Origin: Nocardioides sp. zg-1308
GTDB taxonomy: Bacteria > Actinomycetota > Actinomycetes > Propionibacteriales > Nocardioidaceae
Assembly: GCF_013155375.1 (NCBI RefSeq)
Contig: NZ_JABJQY010000002.1
Span: forward strand, 682,001 to 746,000
Length of the DNA stretch: 64,000 bases
Direction of reading: 5' to 3'
The notes beneath the pieces were generated by a model, which searched no databases, was not told where the DNA came from, and saw only the letters and a program-made list of their open reading frames with translations. This document shows, in pieces, positions 26,763-36,383 of this stretch. Positions within the stretch are counted from its first letter, which is position 1, and each line of letters opens with the position of its first letter. A program made the position numbers and the translations under genes.

Positions 26763-28202
26763 GTGACCGACCTGCTCGACCGCCTCCGCGACGTCGTCGG
26801 CGACGACCACGTCCTCACTGCGGCCGACGACGTGGCGGCGTACGTCGTGGACTGGACGGGCGTGCACGCCGGCGCCGCCCTCGCCGTGGTGCGGCCCGGT
26901 TCGACCGACGAGGTGGCGGCCGTGGTGGCCGCCTGCCACGAGGCGGGTGCGCCGGTCGTGCCGCAGGGCGGCAACACCGGGCTCGTCGCGGGCGGCGTGC
27001 CCGACGCATCGGGCAGCCAGGTGGTCCTCTCGCTGGGCCGGATGCGCACGGTGCGCGACGTCGACCCGGTCGCCGGCACCATCACCGTCGACGCCGGCGT
27101 CGTCCTCGCCGACGTGCAGGCCGCCGCCGAGCGGGCCGGCCGCCTCTTCCCCATGTCGCTGGGCTCCGAGGGCAGCTGCACCATCGGCGGCAACCTCGCC
27201 ACCAACGCCGGCGGCACCGCGGTGCTGCGCTACGGCATGACGCGCGAGCTGGTGCTCGGGCTCGAGGTCGTGCTGCCCGACGGCCAGGTGTGGGACGGCC
27301 TGCGCGGGCTGCGCAAGGACAACACCGGCTACGACCTCACCCAGCTGTTCGTCGGGTCCGAGGGCACCCTCGGCGTCATCACCGGCGCTGTGCTGCGGCT
27401 CTTCCCGGCCACGCCGCGCCACGCGACCGCCTGGGTCGCGGTCCCCGGCGTGACCGCCGCGGTGGCGCTGCTCGGCCTCGCGCAGGAGCGCGCCGGGGCG
27501 CACCTCTCCACCTTCGAGATCGCCAACCGCCAGGCCCTCGAGCTGGTGCTCGCCCACCTGCCGGGCGCCTCGGACCCGCTGACCGAGCCGAGCGACTGGT
27601 ACGTCCTCGTCGAGCTCGCCGGGACGGCGACCGACGACGGGCTCGACGACTCCCTCGAGGCGATCCTCGGCGACGCGGTCGAGGCGGACCTCGCCACGGA
27701 CGCGGCCGTGGCGAGCAGCCCCGTCCGGCGCTCGGCGCTCTGGGCGCTGCGCGAGGGCATCTCCGAGGCGCAGAAGGTGGAGGGCGCCACCCTCAAGCAG
27801 GACGTCACCCTGCCGATCGCGCGGCTCGCGGAGTGGGTCGCCGAGATCGGCCCGCGGGTGGCGGGCGTGCTCCCCGGCGTCCGGCCGGTGACCTACGGCC
27901 ACGTCGGCGACGGCAACCTGCACTACAACCTGAGCGCCCCCGCCTCCTCCCCCGCATCCACCAAGGGCCGGGACGGCGACGCGGACCTCCGAGCCGCCGC
28001 GGCGGACCTGTCCACGGCGATCTACGACTCCGTGGCGGTCGCCAACGGCTCCATCAGCGCCGAGCACGGCCTCGGGCGGACGAAGGCGGCGGCCGCGGCG
28101 TCGTACAAGTCCGAGGTCGAGGTCGACCTGATGCGGGCGGTCAAGCGGGCGCTGGACCCCGACGGCCTGATGAACCCGGGCGCCCTGCTGCCGCCGCCCT
28201 AG
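26763..28202 (+). CDS. FAD-binding 2-hydroxyacid oxidoreductase (GlcD/LDHD family)
   Basis: 479 aa from GTG 26763 with AGGAGA upstream. The FAD_binding_4 domain has PQGGNTGLVAGGVPD and GSEGSCTIGGNLATNAGGTAVLRYG; the FAD-oxidase C-terminal domain has GHVGDGNLHYN and ISAEHGLGRTK, with the metal and substrate residues. It oxidises a D-2-hydroxyacid such as glycolate, D-lactate or D-2-hydroxyglutarate, passing electrons to a quinone or flavoprotein. It lies downstream of the AEC carrier, probably in one operon, and may take the same acid. Confidence 0.92.
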   Translation: MTDLLDRLRDVVGDDHVLTAADDVAAYVVDWTGVHAGAALAVVRPGSTDEVAAVVAACHEAGAPVVPQGGNTGLVAGGVPDASGSQVVLSLGRMRTVRDVDPVAGTITVDAGVVLADVQAAAERAGRLFPMSLGSEGSCTIGGNLATNAGGTAVLRYGMTRELVLGLEVVLPDGQVWDGLRGLRKDNTGYDLTQLFVGSEGTLGVITGAVLRLFPATPRHATAWVAVPGVTAAVALLGLAQERAGAHLSTFEIANRQALELVLAHLPGASDPLTEPSDWYVLVELAGTATDDGLDDSLEAILGDAVEADLATDAAVASSPVRRSALWALREGISEAQKVEGATLKQDVTLPIARLAEWVAEIGPRVAGVLPGVRPVTYGHVGDGNLHYNLSAPASSPASTKGRDGDADLRAAAADLSTAIYDSVAVANGSISAEHGLGRTKAAAAASYKSEVEVDLMRAVKRALDPDGLMNPGALLPPP

Positions 28203-28212
28203 GCTGGTGGGC

Positions 28213-28611
28213 ATGAAGGCGCAGACCGTCGGACGTGTCCTGCTCGGCTCGGCGATGGTCGGCGCGGGGGTGCTCCACCTGACCACCCAGCGCGAGGAGT
28301 TCCGCGCGCAGGTGCCGGGCTGGTTCCCGGTCGACGAAGACCTCACCGTCCTCGCGTCGGGAGTCGTGGAGATCGCGCTCGGCAGCGCCTTCGTCGCCCT
28401 GCCGCGACACCGCCGCACCGTGGGCGCGCTGCTGGCGGCGTTCTTCGTCGCGATATTCCCCGGCAACGTCGCGCAGTACGTCGAGGGAACCGACGCGTTC
28501 GGCCTCGACACCGACCGCGCTCGGCTCGTGCGGCTGTTCTTCCAGCCGTTGCTCGTGCTGTGGGCCTTGTGGGCGGGCGGACTGCTCGAGAGGTTTGCGC
28601 GGCGCCGCTGA
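28213..28611 (+). CDS. Small DoxX-like membrane protein
   Basis: 132 aa from ATG 28213 with four membrane helices. The start (VGRVLLGSAMVGAGVLHLTTQREEFRAQVPGWFP) is the DoxX-like pattern of a first helix followed by a conserved loop ending in P-x-W-F-P. The ending LVRLFFQPLLVLWALWAGG also fits. Members are linked to respiratory or thiol stress functions but are poorly defined. It starts 10 bp after the flavoprotein stop, so it may be co-transcribed. Confidence 0.8.
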   Translation: MKAQTVGRVLLGSAMVGAGVLHLTTQREEFRAQVPGWFPVDEDLTVLASGVVEIALGSAFVALPRHRRTVGALLAAFFVAIFPGNVAQYVEGTDAFGLDTDRARLVRLFFQPLLVLWALWAGGLLERFARRR

Positions 28612-28647
28612 GGGCAGGTAGGGGTCGAGAGAAGGGGGACCTCACCC

Positions 28648-30450
28648 ATGCCCAGGACCCACACCATGGTCGGAATAGCCGGCCTCTGCACCATCGCGCT
28701 GGCGGCCACCGCCGCACCGCTGCCCACGGCCGTCGCCTCGCCCGCCGAGCGCGACCGTCCCGTCGAGCTGCTCGAGGCGGCGTCGGCGACCACGAAGGCC
28801 GGAGGCTCCGGTGAGCGCTCACGCGCCGTCGAGCTCGACCCCGCCGCGCTCGCCGGCACCCGCGCCGGCGACCGCCTGACCCTCGACCTCTTCGACGACA
28901 CCAGCGTCACCGCGGAGATCGGGGAGCGGACCACCGTCGACGGCATCACGTCGTGGACCGGGACGCTCGTCGGCACGACCGGCACGTTCAGCGCCGTCGA
29001 GGCCGGAGGCGTCTTCCACGTCAGCCTCGCGTCCGCCGAGGACGGCTCGTTCGAGGTGAGCAGCACGCGCGACGGCGGCTACGAGGCCGTCGAGATCGCC
29101 CCCACCACCGCAGCCGGCGACGACGCGGTGCGTCCCGAGGACCAGCACGGGCACGAGCACGCAGGGTCCGAGCGGCGCGGCAGGGTGCAGCCGGCCGCGG
29201 CCGACGACCCCTCGGTCATCGACGTCGCCATCGTCTATCCCGCCTCCCTGCCCGCCACGGTGGGCGCCCCCGCCATGCAGGCGCAGTTCGCCCTCGGCAT
29301 CACGCAGACCAACCAGGCGCTGGCCGCGTCGGGAGTCAGCACCACGGTGCGACTGGTGGGGACGCGCCAGGTCGCCGCGGCGCAGCTCTCCACGCTGACC
29401 GCGAACTACTACGCCCTCGGCACCGCCGGCGACGGCGTCTTCGACGAGGCGCAGGCGCTGCGCGAGGAGACGCACGCCGACCTCGTGAGCCTGTGGCTCG
29501 GCGGCACCTACCCCTCGGGCACCACCTGCGGCCTCGGCTCGCTCGGCGGCACCAACCCGCAGTACGACCCGGACCGCGCGGCATGGACGGTGGTGTGGGC
29601 CGACAGGTGCGCGACGGGCAACCTCACCTTCGCGCACGAGCTCGGCCACAACCTCAGTGCCGACCACGACGCCGCGGCGTCAGCACCGCCCAACGGCAGC
29701 AAGCCCTACGCCCGCGGCTACGTCGACGCGGCCGGGGCGTTCACGACGGTGATGGCCTACGCCAACAGCTGCCCCACCTGCACGCGCATCGGCTACTTCT
29801 CCAACCCCGCCGTGCTCTACAACGCCCGCCCCACGGGTACGCCCGCCGCCAACAACGCCCAGGCGATCGCCGAGCAGATCAGCGCCGTCGCCAACTACCG
29901 GCAGTCGCAGATCTACCCCGGCGCCGTGTCGATCGCGGGCCAGGCCCGCTGGAAGGGCAAGGCGGCCGCCAGCACCACCCCCTGGGCCCCGGCCGTCACC
30001 CTCGGCTACCAGTGGTTCCTCGACGGCTCGCCCGTCGCGGGCGCCACGGAGGGCACGTTCAGGCTCAAGCGCAAGGACATCGGCAGCACGCTGACCCTGC
30101 GGGTCACCGGGTCGGCTCCCTACTACCCGGCCGTGATCGCGGACACCGGTCCGGTGGTGGTCGGCAAGGCGCTCTTCAAGACCAAGCGTCCCAAGCTGCG
30201 CGGCCTGCCGCGGGCCGGGCGGGTGCTCTCGGCGTCGGTGAAGGGCTGGAAGCCCAAGCCGTCGAAGAAGAGCGTCAAGGTCCGCTACCAGTGGCTCAAG
30301 AACGGCAAGAAGATCAAGGGCGCCAAGAAGTCGACCTACCGCGTCCGCGCCAAGGACCGCGGCAAGAAGATCTCCGTCAAGGTCACGGTCAAGGCCAAGG
30401 GCTACGAGAAGGCCAAGCGGTCGTCGAAGAAGGTCAAGATCCGCCGCTAG
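28648..30450 (+). CDS. Secreted metzincin metalloprotease with basic C-terminal repeats
   Basis: 600 aa from ATG 28648 with an N-terminal signal peptide (about 1-32). A pro-region follows to about 190, then a reprolysin-like catalytic domain. The zinc motif HELGHNLSADH has His330, Glu331, His334 and His340; the usual Gly of HExxHxxGxxH is Ser. The Met-turn is TVMAYANSC. The region after about 425 holds two Ig-like units with a YQWxxxG core; the second is extremely Lys/Arg-rich. Such basic modules may bind acidic polymers at the cell surface. It is probably an extracellular peptidase. Confidence 0.88.
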   Translation: MPRTHTMVGIAGLCTIALAATAAPLPTAVASPAERDRPVELLEAASATTKAGGSGERSRAVELDPAALAGTRAGDRLTLDLFDDTSVTAEIGERTTVDGITSWTGTLVGTTGTFSAVEAGGVFHVSLASAEDGSFEVSSTRDGGYEAVEIAPTTAAGDDAVRPEDQHGHEHAGSERRGRVQPAAADDPSVIDVAIVYPASLPATVGAPAMQAQFALGITQTNQALAASGVSTTVRLVGTRQVAAAQLSTLTANYYALGTAGDGVFDEAQALREETHADLVSLWLGGTYPSGTTCGLGSLGGTNPQYDPDRAAWTVVWADRCATGNLTFAHELGHNLSADHDAAASAPPNGSKPYARGYVDAAGAFTTVMAYANSCPTCTRIGYFSNPAVLYNARPTGTPAANNAQAIAEQISAVANYRQSQIYPGAVSIAGQARWKGKAAASTTPWAPAVTLGYQWFLDGSPVAGATEGTFRLKRKDIGSTLTLRVTGSAPYYPAVIADTGPVVVGKALFKTKRPKLRGLPRAGRVLSASVKGWKPKPSKKSVKVRYQWLKNGKKIKGAKKSTYRVRAKDRGKKISVKVTVKAKGYEKAKRSSKKVKIRR

Positions 30451-30480
30451 GCGTGCTGGTCGCGCACCCCGCCGGGCGGG

Positions 30481-31326
30481 TCACAGGGTCGGCAGCCAGT
30501 CGACCCGCCCGGCGAGGGCGGCGTACCCTACGAACGCACCCACGTCGAGCAGGGTGTGCGCCACCACGAACGGCAGCACCCGGCCCCACCGGCGGAACAG
30601 CCAGCCGAAGAGCAGCCCCATCGCGAGGTTGCCGACGAAGCCGCCGAGGCCCTGGTAGAGGTGGTAGCTGCCGCGCAGCAGCGCCGCGAGGCCGATGGCC
30701 GCGGAGTCGCCGAGGCCGAGCTGGCGCAGCCGGACCTGCACGAAGCCGAGGACGAGGAACTCCTCGAGCACCGCGTTCTCGGCGGCCGCGAGGACGAGCA
30801 CCGGGACCTGCCACCACTCCCCCGGCAGCGACTGCGCCACCACGGTGAGGTTGGTGCCGAGCGCGAAGGTCGCGAGGTAGAACACGACGCCGACCGAGCC
30901 CACGCCCAGCGCGAGCCAGGCGCCGCGACCGAGGTCGCGCCACGTGGCCCAGCCCCCGTCGCGTGCCCACACCTCGCGCAGCCGTGTGCCCGAGCGCACC
31001 AGCAGGTAGGCCGCCAGCGCGACGGGCACGAGCGCGAAGCCGATCCGCAGCAGCTGGTAGGTCAGGTCGAGCCACGGCCGGTCGGGGGCCAGCGAGTTGT
31101 TGAGGTTGGCCGCCTGCGAGGACAGCGGGCCGGGCGCGGTGAGCGCGGAGACGATGCTGACGATCGAGTAGACCGCCGAGCGCCCCAGCGAGACGAGCAG
31201 CACGATCGCGAGCTCGGTCCACAGCAGCGCGCGGGCGAGGTCGGGCACCCCGCCGGGCACGGGGGTGTCGGGCAGCCGCCACCACGGGCGCTTGTCGACG
31301 GTCGACGTGCTCACGGGGGACAGCAT
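30481..31326 (-). CDS. CPBP-family intramembrane metalloprotease
   Basis: 281 aa with about eight membrane helices. CPBP (Abi) motif 1 is EEFLVLGFVQVRL (di-glutamate, but with V/L where Arg is usual). The second is the GSYHLYQG His motif and the third is VVAHTLLDVG. Known members, such as Rce1, cut CaaX proteins, and bacterial ones mature peptides or modify membranes. A GTG four codons downstream of ATG 31326 is an alternative start. Three 11-bp tandem repeats lie directly upstream. Confidence 0.85.
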   Translation of the reverse strand: MLSPVSTSTVDKRPWWRLPDTPVPGGVPDLARALLWTELAIVLLVSLGRSAVYSIVSIVSALTAPGPLSSQAANLNNSLAPDRPWLDLTYQLLRIGFALVPVALAAYLLVRSGTRLREVWARDGGWATWRDLGRGAWLALGVGSVGVVFYLATFALGTNLTVVAQSLPGEWWQVPVLVLAAAENAVLEEFLVLGFVQVRLRQLGLGDSAAIGLAALLRGSYHLYQGLGGFVGNLAMGLLFGWLFRRWGRVLPFVVAHTLLDVGAFVGYAALAGRVDWLPTL

Positions 31327-31334
31327 CCCGCAGC

Positions 31335-31367
31335 CGGCTGAGCGACGGCTGAGCGACGGCTGAGGGA
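31335..31367. repeat. Three 11-bp tandem repeats
   Basis: CGGCTGAGCGA occurs twice and CGGCTGAGGGA once, head to tail, directly upstream of the CPBP protease start. The 11-bp period keeps all units on one DNA face, so they could be regulator sites; they may also be neutral. Confidence 0.7.
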
Positions 31368-31390
31368 CGGGGTCCGAGCGTCTACGACGG

Positions 31391-31888
31391 TCAGCGCCGG
31401 CGACGCGGGCCCGCGGAGCGGGGCGGCGCCGCCCGCATGTGGTCGCGCACCGGCACCAGCAGGTCGCGCAGGCGCCGCGTGTCGGCGCCCGACAGCGGCG
31501 AGAAGAGCTGCTGGCGCAGCACCTCGACGTGGCCGGGGATGACGCGCGCGATCACCTCGCGGCCGGCGTCGGTCACCGTGACGGTCACGCTCCGCTCGTC
31601 GTCGGCCGAGGGCGCACGGCTGACGAGGCCCGCCTTCTCGAGGAGTCCTGCCTGGTAGGTCAGGCCGCTGCGGCTGTAGACCACGCCGTCGGCGAGGTCG
31701 GTCATCCGCTCACTGCCGGTGGGCGAGTTCAGCGCCAGCCGGGCCAGCAGCTGGAACTGCACGTAGCTCAGGTCGCCCTCCTCGCGCAGCTGCTGCTCGA
31801 CGGCGTGCTTGAGCAACCCGGCCACGTCCATCAGGGCGAAGTAGGCGCTGAGCTGCTCGGAGTCGAGGGACGAGGAGGAGTCGGGCAT
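31391..31888 (-). CDS. MarR-family regulator
   Basis: 165 aa. The winged helix has LSYVQFQLLARLALNSPTGSERMTDLADGVVYSRSGLTYQAGLLEKAGLVSR, followed by the DERSVTVTVTDAGREV wing. The basic tail PPRSAGPRRRR is unusual. It is divergent from a quinone-oxidoreductase gene, and the 116-bp gap holds three 18-bp operators, so it very likely represses both genes until an effector, probably an electrophile or phenolic, binds. Confidence 0.92.
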   Translation of the reverse strand: MPDSSSSLDSEQLSAYFALMDVAGLLKHAVEQQLREEGDLSYVQFQLLARLALNSPTGSERMTDLADGVVYSRSGLTYQAGLLEKAGLVSRAPSADDERSVTVTVTDAGREVIARVIPGHVEVLRQQLFSPLSGADTRRLRDLLVPVRDHMRAAPPRSAGPRRRR

Positions 31889-31904
31889 GCACCCATCCTA
31901 GCGA

Positions 31905-31922
31905 TGCTTCATCTTCGAAGCA
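31905..31922. promoter_or_regulatory. MarR operator copy 1
   Basis: TGCTTCATCTTCGAAGCA: the right half matches the other two copies, the left half deviates at two positions. It overlaps the region 17-34 bp upstream of the MarR ATG. Its centre is 20 bp from copy 2, two helical turns. Confidence 0.7.
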
Positions 31923-31924
31923 CT

Positions 31925-31942
31925 TGCTTTGAGTTCAAAGCA
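31925..31942. promoter_or_regulatory. MarR operator copy 2
   Basis: TGCTTTGAGTTCAAAGCA: perfect 8-bp arms around a 2-bp centre. It matches the consensus TGCTTYGA-NN-TCRAAGCA. Confidence 0.78.
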
Positions 31943-31960
31943 TTTCTACCGTCGACCATG

Positions 31961-31978
31961 TGCTTCGAACTCGAAGCA
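31961..31978. promoter_or_regulatory. MarR operator copy 3
   Basis: TGCTTCGAACTCGAAGCA: perfect 8-bp arms around a 2-bp centre, 26 bp before the oxidoreductase ATG. Its centre is 36 bp from copy 2. Confidence 0.78.
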
Positions 31979-32004
31979 CACCCACTCCAGACAAGGACAC
32001 GACC

Positions 32005-32939
32005 ATGAAGGCCATCCGCTTCCACCAGTACGGCGACGCCGAAGTCCTGCGCCTCGAGGAGGTCCAGCTCCCGGAGCCCGGCCCCGGCCAGGTGCGGGTC
32101 CGCGTCGCTGGCACGTCGTTCAACGGCGTCGACGCCAACATCCGCGCGGGCAACATGCAGGGCCCGATGCCGCTGACCCTCCCGCACACCCCCGGCCTCG
32201 ACGTCGCGGGCACCGTCGACCAGCTCGGCGACGGCGTCACCGACCTCCGGGTCGGCGACCGCGTGATCGGCTTCCTGCCCTTCGTCGTCGACGGCGCCTC
32301 GGCCGAGCACGTCGTGGTCGACGCCGAGAGCCTGACCGCGGCGCCGACCACGATCCCGCTCGCCGACGCCGCCGCGCTGCCCGTGGTCGGCCTGACCGCG
32401 TGGCAGGCCGTGCACGAGCACGCCGCCCTCCAGGCCGGGCAGCGCATCCTGGTCAACGGCGCCGGCGGTGCAGTCGGGCGCTATGCCGTCCAGCTCGCCG
32501 CGGCCGCGTCGGCCCACGTCGTCGCCACCGGGGGCAGCGACGTCCGCGACCACCTCCTCGCCCTCGGCGCGGAGCAGGTCGTCGACCACACCAGCACGGA
32601 CGTACGCTCCGCGGTGACCGAGTCCGTCGACGTCCTGCTCAACCTCGCGCCGGTCACGCCGGAGCAGCTCGCCGACCTCGCCACCCTCGTCGCCGACGGC
32701 GGGGTCGTGGTCAACACGACCGTCTGGATGCCCGCGCCGAGCGACGAGTCGCGTGGCGTGCGCGGCATCGACCTCTACGTCCGCAGCGACGCCGAGCAGC
32801 TCGCCGGTCTCGTGGCCCGGGTGGACCGCGGCGAGCTGCTGGTCGACGTCGACGAGAGGGTGGCCCTCGAGGACCTCCCCGCGGTACACGCCCGGGCGGC
32901 CGCCGGACGGCTGCGCGGCAAGGTCGTCGTCACCCCCGC

Positions 32940-32943
<4 letters not shown>
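32005..32943 (+). CDS. Quinone oxidoreductase-like MDR (zinc-free alcohol dehydrogenase family)
   Basis: 312 aa. The GroES-like N-terminus starts MKAIRFHQYGDAEVLRLEEVQLPEPGPGQVRVRV. The Rossmann motif is NGAGGAVGRYAVQLAAAASAHVVATG (about 150-175). No catalytic or structural zinc cysteines are present, as in quinone reductases and enoyl reductases. It reduces quinones or reactive carbonyls with NADPH. It is controlled by the divergent MarR gene. Its stop TAG shares the CTAG palindrome (32940-32943) with the clpB stop. Confidence 0.9.
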
Positions 32944-35522
<2,579 letters not shown>

Positions 35523-35583
35523 CTCATCTCCTCTGTGTGCGTGGTGGGGACCACTGTGGTCCCACCTCGTCCAACGCGCCAGA

Positions 35584-35606
35584 AGTTGAGTCGATTCCCC
35601 TCAACT
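35584..35606. promoter_or_regulatory. HAIR element (HspR operator) upstream of clpB
   Basis: AGTTGAG, a 9-bp spacer and CTCAACT form a perfect 7-bp-arm inverted repeat. It fits the actinobacterial HAIR core TTGAG-N9-CTCAA recognised by the heat-shock repressor HspR. It lies 62-84 bp before the clpB start and overlaps the last codons and stop of cobF. Confidence 0.8.
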
Positions 35607-36383
35607 CTGGGAACGTCGCACGGTGTCCGCGCGCCGCAGGAGGTAGGTGTCCATCACCCAGCCGTCGGCGTCCTTGGCCCGCGCGCGGGCGGCCCTGACC
35701 TCCTCGGCGACCTCGCCGAGCCGGCCGGCGACGAGCTCCTCGTGGGGGCTGCCGAGGTTGGCGCCCCACCAGATGTCCCACTCGCCCTCCTCCGCTGGAA
35801 GCAACGTTGCCTGCAGCCGGCCGTCCAGCATCACGACGAGGTTGTCGTGGCCGGCGGCGACCTCGTCGGCGAGCCGGCGCCCGGTCGTCACCAGCACCGG
35901 CCGGCCGACCTCGTGGAGCACGACCCGGTGCCGGGCGGCGAGGAGGGAGAGCGCGGAGATGCCGGGCACGACGTCGTAGGCCACGCCGAGGCGGTCGACC
36001 AGGCGGTCGACCACGCGGATCGTCGAGTCGTAGAACGCCGGGTCGCCCCACACCAGGAACCCCACCGCGCCGGGCCGCTGCGCGATCACCGATCCGTACG
36101 CCGCCGCGCGGGCGTCGTGCCAGTCGAGGACCGCGCCGTCGTAGCCGGCGCCGTCGAGGCCCGCGTCGCGGTCTCGTGGCGGGTCGGGGACGGCGACCAG
36201 CTCGACGCCGACGTCCTCGCAGACCGCGCGGCGCAGCGCGAGCAGGGGATCACCCGGGCCCTTGTCGGCGGCGATGACGTAGTCGCACCCCGCGATGGCT
36301 TCGCGGGCCTCGGCCGTCAGCTGCCCGGGGTGGCAGCCGATGCCGACGATCCTGACCCGCACGGCCGGTCCCGCCTCGATCAC
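35601..36383 (-). CDS. cobF: Precorrin-6A synthase (deacetylating)
   Basis: 260 aa from GTG 36383, overlapping the cobN stop. The SAM-methylase (CbiF-like) fold has an N-terminal VRIVGIGCHPGQLT and a WGDPAFYDSTIRVVDRL motif; CobF-specific features include the DWHDARAAAYGSVI stretch. It methylates C-1 of precorrin-5 with loss of the acetyl group, forming precorrin-6A in the aerobic pathway. It is the last gene of the riboswitch-led leftward unit. Its 3' end doubles as part of the clpB control region. Confidence 0.92.
   Translation of the reverse strand: MIEAGPAVRVRIVGIGCHPGQLTAEAREAIAGCDYVIAADKGPGDPLLALRRAVCEDVGVELVAVPDPPRDRDAGLDGAGYDGAVLDWHDARAAAYGSVIAQRPGAVGFLVWGDPAFYDSTIRVVDRLVDRLGVAYDVVPGISALSLLAARHRVVLHEVGRPVLVTTGRRLADEVAAGHDNLVVMLDGRLQATLLPAEEGEWDIWWGANLGSPHEELVAGRLGEVAEEVRAARARAKDADGWVMDTYLLRRADTVRRSQS

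Noticed and set aside
25740..29066. A 1108-codon ORF on the minus strand
   Set aside because: It lies antisense to the AEC, FAD oxidoreductase, DoxX-like and protease genes. Its translation is low-complexity Arg/Gly/Ala/His text, with no domain and no ribosome site.
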